DNA of 35,435 bases from CAIYRG01 sp035318785 (lineage in GTDB: Bacteria > Pseudomonadota > Alphaproteobacteria > Micropepsales > Micropepsaceae), in assembly GCA_035318785.1 (NCBI GenBank), contig DATHDZ010000316.1, positions 1-35,435 on the forward strand, written 5' to 3'. A program made the translations under genes and the position numbers. Shown piece by piece: positions 31,853 through 35,435 of this stretch (position 1 is its first letter; each line of letters opens with the position of its first letter). The notes below the pieces were generated by a model. It saw only the letters and a program-made list of their open reading frames with translations. It searched no databases and was not told the DNA's origin.

Positions 31853-32962
31853 ATGACCTACAAAATCCTTCTTCTTCCCGGCGACGGAATCGGTCCTGAA
31901 GTAATGGCCGAGACCGAGCGGGTCATCCATTGGCTGGCGAAGAACCGCAGCCTTTCCTTCGCGATCGAGCGCGCACTGGTGGGCGGCGCGGCGTTGGATG
32001 CCGAAGGCGTGCCCGTTACTGATGAAACGATGAGGCTCGCCCAGGCGGCCGACGCGGTTCTTTTCGGCGCCGTCGGCGGCCCGCAATGGGACAACAACCC
32101 GTTCGATAAGAAGCCGGAGCGCGGGCTGTTGCGGCTGCGCAAGGATCTCGAGTTGTTTGCCAATCTTCGTCCCGCCATCTGTTTCGACGCGTTGAAGGAT
32201 GCGTCTACCCTTCGGCCCGAAGTGGTGGCAGGCCTGGATCTTCTGATCATTCGCGAGCTCACCGGAGGCGTTTATTTCGGCGAGCCACGCGGCATCATCG
32301 AACTCAATGACGGCACGCGCCGTGCGGTGGACACGCAGGTCTATACGACCGGCGAAGTGCAGCGCATCGCTCGCGTCGCATTTGGGCTCGCACGCCTTCG
32401 TGCAAACCGCGTCGCTTCGGCGGAAAAGTCAAACGTCATGCATACGGGCGTGCTGTGGCGCCAGGAAGTGCAGAAGCTTCACGATGCCGAATTCGCCGAC
32501 GTGGAGCTCACGCATATCCTCGCCGACAATTGCGCCATGCAATTGGTGCGCAATCCCAAGCAGTTCGACGTCATCGTTACCGACAATCTGTTCGGCGACG
32601 TGCTTTCCGACGAAGCCGCGCAATGCACCGGCTCCATCGGAATGCTGCCCTCTGCGTCACTGGGCGCGAAAAACGAGAAGACGGGGAAGCAGCCGGGACT
32701 TTACGAACCCGTGCATGGCACGGCGCCGGACATTGCCGGCAAGGGTCTCGCCAATCCGTTTGCCTGTATCCTCTCGCTTGCGATGTGCCTGCGTTATTCT
32801 CTGGGCCGTTTGGATGAAGCCAAGCTTGTCGAGCGCGCGGTCGAAAATGTGCTCGATCAGGGTTTGCGCACTGGTGACATCATGCAACCGGGCAAGAAGC
32901 TCGTCGGCACACGAGAAATGGGCGAGGCGGTTATCGCCGCGCTGAACGCGTCGGACCGGTAG
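31853..32962 (+). CDS. leuB: 3-isopropylmalate dehydrogenase
   Basis: A 369-residue NAD-dependent enzyme that oxidatively decarboxylates 3-isopropylmalate, the third step of leucine synthesis. ILLLPGDGIGPEVM opens the fold. LLIIRELTGGVYFGEPRG carries substrate-binding arginine and tyrosine residues. TDNLFGDVLSDEA contributes the metal-binding aspartates. GSIGMLPSASLG and EPVHGTAPDIAGKG complete the nucleotide site. The length matches bacterial LeuB. It lies downstream of leuD with the palindromic element between them. Confidence 0.97.
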   Translation: MTYKILLLPGDGIGPEVMAETERVIHWLAKNRSLSFAIERALVGGAALDAEGVPVTDETMRLAQAADAVLFGAVGGPQWDNNPFDKKPERGLLRLRKDLELFANLRPAICFDALKDASTLRPEVVAGLDLLIIRELTGGVYFGEPRGIIELNDGTRRAVDTQVYTTGEVQRIARVAFGLARLRANRVASAEKSNVMHTGVLWRQEVQKLHDAEFADVELTHILADNCAMQLVRNPKQFDVIVTDNLFGDVLSDEAAQCTGSIGMLPSASLGAKNEKTGKQPGLYEPVHGTAPDIAGKGLANPFACILSLAMCLRYSLGRLDEAKLVERAVENVLDQGLRTGDIMQPGKKLVGTREMGEAVIAALNASDR

Positions 32963-32998
32963 ACGCGCATTTGTCATTCCCCTTGTGGGCCATGAGCG

Positions 32999-33355
32999 TC
33001 AACGGCCGCCGGAGAGCTTCGAGCCTTCTGCTTTCTGGACGGGAAGTGCGCGTGCGTCGATCGTGTCGATGCAGCCGAGATTGACGCCGATCATGTCGGG
33101 AGCCGTGCGCGGCTGGTGATGCGTATAGATCCCGCAATGTTTGCAGAAATAATGCTTCGCGATTTTGGTGTTCCATTGATATAGCGCCAGATCACCTTCG
33201 CCTTTCAGCAGCCGGAACTCCTCCTTCGGCACACGAGTCATGATCGCGTTCTTGCGCTTGCACAGCGAACAGTCGCAGATCAAAACGGACGTGAGGTCGG
33301 AGTGGATTTCAAACTCGACCGCACCGCAATGACAGGAACCTATATGAACCGCCAT
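32999..33355 (-). CDS. GFA-family (CENP-V-like) zinc protein
   Basis: A 118-residue protein. GSCHCGAVEFEI and CDCSLCKRKNA give the structural and catalytic zinc cysteines, and YFCKHCGIYTHH the second CxxC. This is the glutathione-dependent formaldehyde-activating (GFA) fold; most small members have no proven substrate. I chose the ATG at 33355 because GAGGA precedes it and the family begins MAVHIGSCHCG. The open frame upstream overlaps the next gene's end. It lies 7 bp downstream of the DUF952 gene on the same strand. Confidence 0.9.
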   Translation of the reverse strand: MAVHIGSCHCGAVEFEIHSDLTSVLICDCSLCKRKNAIMTRVPKEEFRLLKGEGDLALYQWNTKIAKHYFCKHCGIYTHHQPRTAPDMIGVNLGCIDTIDARALPVQKAEGSKLSGGR

Positions 33356-33362
33356 GAAATCC

Positions 33363-33716
33363 TCAGGGGGTTGTAATATCTGAAGGTAGGATAGGATGGC
33401 CATCGCCGTCACGCTGAATCGGGACGGCAGAATTGACCGCTGTCAGCTTCAAGGGTCCGTAAAGATGCGGGAAGTGCTCACCGCTGCGCGAGGCTTCCCA
33501 TTTCAACGCGGGGCCGAGCCCGTCCACATCGAGCGTCACAAGTAACAAACCCTCTTCGCCGGCAAAGTGCTTTTCCAGTGTTCCCTTTAGCTGTGCGGCG
33601 CGCGAGAGATGGATGAACCCATCGCGGACATCATCGACCGAACCGCTAAAAACTCCCAACTTTCGCGCGGCATCCCATTCGGCCGCCCGCGCAACCTTAT
33701 AGACCAGCTCGCTCAT
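33363..33716 (-). CDS. DUF952-family protein
   Basis: A 117-residue protein. LVYKVARAAEWDAARKLGVFSGSVDDVRDGFIHLSRAAQL and FPHLYGPLKLTAV are typical of DUF952, a small alpha/beta family distantly related to ADP-ribosyltransferase-like folds, of unknown function. It overlaps the TPR gene by one base (33716) and precedes the GFA gene, so the three are one operon. Confidence 0.92.
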   Translation of the reverse strand: MSELVYKVARAAEWDAARKLGVFSGSVDDVRDGFIHLSRAAQLKGTLEKHFAGEEGLLLVTLDVDGLGPALKWEASRSGEHFPHLYGPLKLTAVNSAVPIQRDGDGHPILPSDITTP

Positions 33717-34495
33717 CAGGACGGGTATCCCTGATAGCGATTGACGAGCGCCATATACTCCGCCCGCCGGTTCGCCTCGAGGAGGTCGAGGAGCCTCGCT
33801 GCGCGCACTTTAATCGCGCGCTCATAAGCGGTTCGCGGTCCGGTTCGTGTGGCAGCGGCGAGCTCCGCGATCACCTCTTCCTTGTTCGCGCCGAGATCGA
33901 GGCCCGACAGCAGCAATGCGCGTTGCAACCGGATAACAAGATCCTCCGGTTCTGCAGCAACGGCACGGCGCAAATAATCCTCGCCCATTTTGGCACTCGC
34001 GCCATAGAGCGCACGCGCCAGCAGGCTGCCGGCATTGCGCACGACTTCGATATGCCATGTGCCCGCAGCCGCCAGACTCCAGGAATCATTGGGCGCAATG
34101 GCGAGCGCCCGATCAATCGCTTCCTTCGCCTGCTCGGGATATCGCGCGAAGCGTGCGCGCAGACTTCCCACGAGACGCGCCTCATATCCCAACGTGGCGG
34201 CGAGATAGACGAAGGGTTCCGGATGTTTCGTATCGAGCGCGATGGAGCGGCGCGCCAAGGCTTCAGCGCGCTGCAAACAGGTCATGCAGGGAGCATCGCG
34301 AAGATTGGCGTCGGCCAGAACCGCGCGCGCGGCAACCGCCAAACCCTCACCGGTGCCTTCCGCTTCGCCCGCAGCGACGGCCGCTTCATAATTGCCGGCA
34401 CGGTACAAATCCATCGCCGATTTTCCCTGTTCGGCCGTCAGTGCGGGCGTGCAACTCATGGCCACGGAGAGAACCGCTGCGTCCAGGAGACGCAT
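33716..34495 (-). CDS. Exported TPR-repeat protein
   Basis: A 259-residue protein with a short N-terminal signal-like stretch (MRLLDAAVLSVAMSCTPALTA). The rest is helical. AMDLYRAGNYEAAVAAGEAEG and QAKEAIDRALAIAPNDSWSLAAAGTWHI are TPR-like pairs, which usually mediate protein contacts. A pair of cysteines (APCMTC) lies near residue 70. The function is unknown. It starts 6 bp after the lysK stop on the same strand, so it is probably read from the lysK transcript. Confidence 0.8.
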   Translation of the reverse strand: MRLLDAAVLSVAMSCTPALTAEQGKSAMDLYRAGNYEAAVAAGEAEGTGEGLAVAARAVLADANLRDAPCMTCLQRAEALARRSIALDTKHPEPFVYLAATLGYEARLVGSLRARFARYPEQAKEAIDRALAIAPNDSWSLAAAGTWHIEVVRNAGSLLARALYGASAKMGEDYLRRAVAAEPEDLVIRLQRALLLSGLDLGANKEEVIAELAAATRTGPRTAYERAIKVRAARLLDLLEANRRAEYMALVNRYQGYPS

Positions 34496-34501
34496 GTGTC
34501 G

Positions 34502-35435
34502 CTAGCCCTTGCCCGCCGAGAGGAATGCTCCCGCGAGCGCGGTTCGAATCAGCACCGCCGTTTGGGCACAGCCGAACAGCGCCGCAAAGGAGCCAAAGCG
34601 CGGACCTTGTGTCTGACCCAACGCCACTTCGTAGATCGCCTTGAACCAATCGCGCAGCGGATCGAAACCATGGCTCTTGCCCATCTCGTAAACGACACTC
34701 TGCACCGCTTCTGCGTTGCGTTCTTCCGCCATGTTCTCCAGCGCATCGGCAAGCGCAGACAACGCCTCGCGCTCCTTCTCGGACGCGGCGCGATAACGCT
34801 TTTGCGGCCGTACGAAATCCTCATAATATTTGAGCGCGTAGGTCACCAGACGATCCAATCCGGGATGCGTCTCGGGGCCAGCGCCTGGCGCATAGGCGCG
34901 GATGAACCCCCACAATACCTCGCGCTCATGCGCACCCGATGCGCTGACAAGATTCAACAGGAGCGCGAAACTGACAGGATAATCTTCATTCCGTGGCTCA
35001 CCCGCGTGAACGAACCAGACCGGATTTTCCAATGCCGCGCCTGACTCGTTTCCGTCGCGATGATACTGCGCGACAAAGGCGAGATAGTCGTCAACAGCCT
35101 TGGGGATCGCGTCGAAATAAAGGCGTTTTGCGGCCCGTGGTTTCTGGAACATGAAAAGCGCGAGGCTTTCCTCCGGTCCGTAAGTCAACCATTCGTCCAC
35201 TGACAGACCATTGCCTTTCGACTTAGAAATTTTCTGTCCTTGTTCGTCGAGGAAGAGTTCGTAGGTAAAGGTCTCCGGCGGCTCGCCGCCCAGTACCCTC
35301 ACGATCTTCGTCGACAAGTCGACCGAGGGAATAAGGTCCTTGCCGGACATCTCGTAATCGACGCCGAGCGCGAGCCAGCGCATCGCCCAATCTGCTTTCC
35401 ATTGCAGTTTGCACCGCCCGCCCGTGACAGGTACT
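34502..35435 (-). CDS. lysK: Lysyl-tRNA synthetase, class I (3' part; 5' end outside the window)
   Basis: The C-terminal 310 or so residues of the class I enzyme that charges tRNA-Lys. The frame is open to the window edge, where TGGRCKLQWKADWAMRWLAL joins GVDYEMSGKDLI. The KMSKS loop is QKISKSKGNG, preceded by FTYELFLDE, and FMFQKPRAAKRLYFD follows. The rest is the helical anticodon-binding domain. LysK-type enzymes are found in archaea, spirochaetes and alphaproteobacteria, which supports the taxonomic call. The N-terminal Rossmann half with the HIGH motif is missing because the sequence ends. Confidence 0.95.
   Translation of the reverse strand, partial: VPVTGGRCKLQWKADWAMRWLALGVDYEMSGKDLIPSVDLSTKIVRVLGGEPPETFTYELFLDEQGQKISKSKGNGLSVDEWLTYGPEESLALFMFQKPRAAKRLYFDAIPKAVDDYLAFVAQYHRDGNESGAALENPVWFVHAGEPRNEDYPVSFALLLNLVSASGAHEREVLWGFIRAYAPGAGPETHPGLDRLVTYALKYYEDFVRPQKRYRAASEKEREALSALADALENMAEERNAEAVQSVVYEMGKSHGFDPLRDWFKAIYEVALGQTQGPRFGSFAALFGCAQTAVLIRTALAGAFLSAGKG

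Noticed and set aside
1..35435. CRISPR array or insertion sequence
   Set aside because: I found no regularly spaced repeats, no transposase frame and no terminal inverted repeats with target duplications.

Overview
The window looks like a chromosomal segment of a GC-rich alphaproteobacterium. The support is a class I lysyl-tRNA synthetase (lysK), a thioredoxin/TPR - LON-domain - Trm112 - DUF971 operon of the alphaproteobacterial type, and codon use rich in G/C third positions. A soil or freshwater lineage such as Rhizomicrobium/Micropepsaceae or a relative would fit, but the genus is inferred and cannot be fixed from sequence reading alone.

Layout. (1) 0.2-6.5 kb: exported or periplasmic proteins. 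A secreted beta-propeller-like protein with a CxxCH haem motif is divergent from a cupin protein, an orphan Bug/TctC solute-binding protein, a DUF6152 protein with a Tat-type partner, and a small secreted protein. (2) 6.5-10.0 kb: a small-molecule catabolic set with an MFS transporter and a TauD/TfdA dioxygenase on the minus strand, divergent from a SolA-like FAD amine oxidase. (3) 10.0-12.0 kb: a small conserved protein, a 3-methyladenine DNA glycosylase and an ATP-dependent DNA ligase (repair). (4) 12.0-15.2 kb: a MarR regulator divergent from a phthalate-dioxygenase-type Rieske oxygenase, with palindromic operator candidates between them, then a ModA-like binding protein.

(5) 15.4-25.4 kb is the most unusual region: a co-directional accessory cluster. 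It encodes an SGNH hydrolase, a predicted caspase-fold (gingipain-like) protease, two small proteins (one PEGA-like), a patatin-like lipoprotein, a decayed formylglycine-generating-enzyme fragment on the opposite strand, two membrane-associated proteins of unknown function, a DyP-type haem peroxidase and a cytochrome P450 with a non-canonical I-helix. A diverged repeat of about 85 bp lies at nearly the same distance upstream of two of its genes. My inference is an envelope-associated lipid or lipid-peroxide processing system: lipases release or expose an acyl substrate and the peroxidase/P450 pair oxidises it.

(6) 25.4-26.4 kb: two tandem FitA-like ribbon-helix-helix antitoxin genes without a visible PIN toxin, and tRNA-Gly(GCC). 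(7) 26.7-35.4 kb: mostly housekeeping. The thioredoxin/TPR - LON - Trm112 - DUF971 operon is followed by an SMP-30 lactonase-like protein, a cyclase-family protein with an altered metal motif, leuD and leuB (no leuC in the window), a GFA-family protein, DUF952, a TPR protein and the 3' part of lysK running off the right edge.
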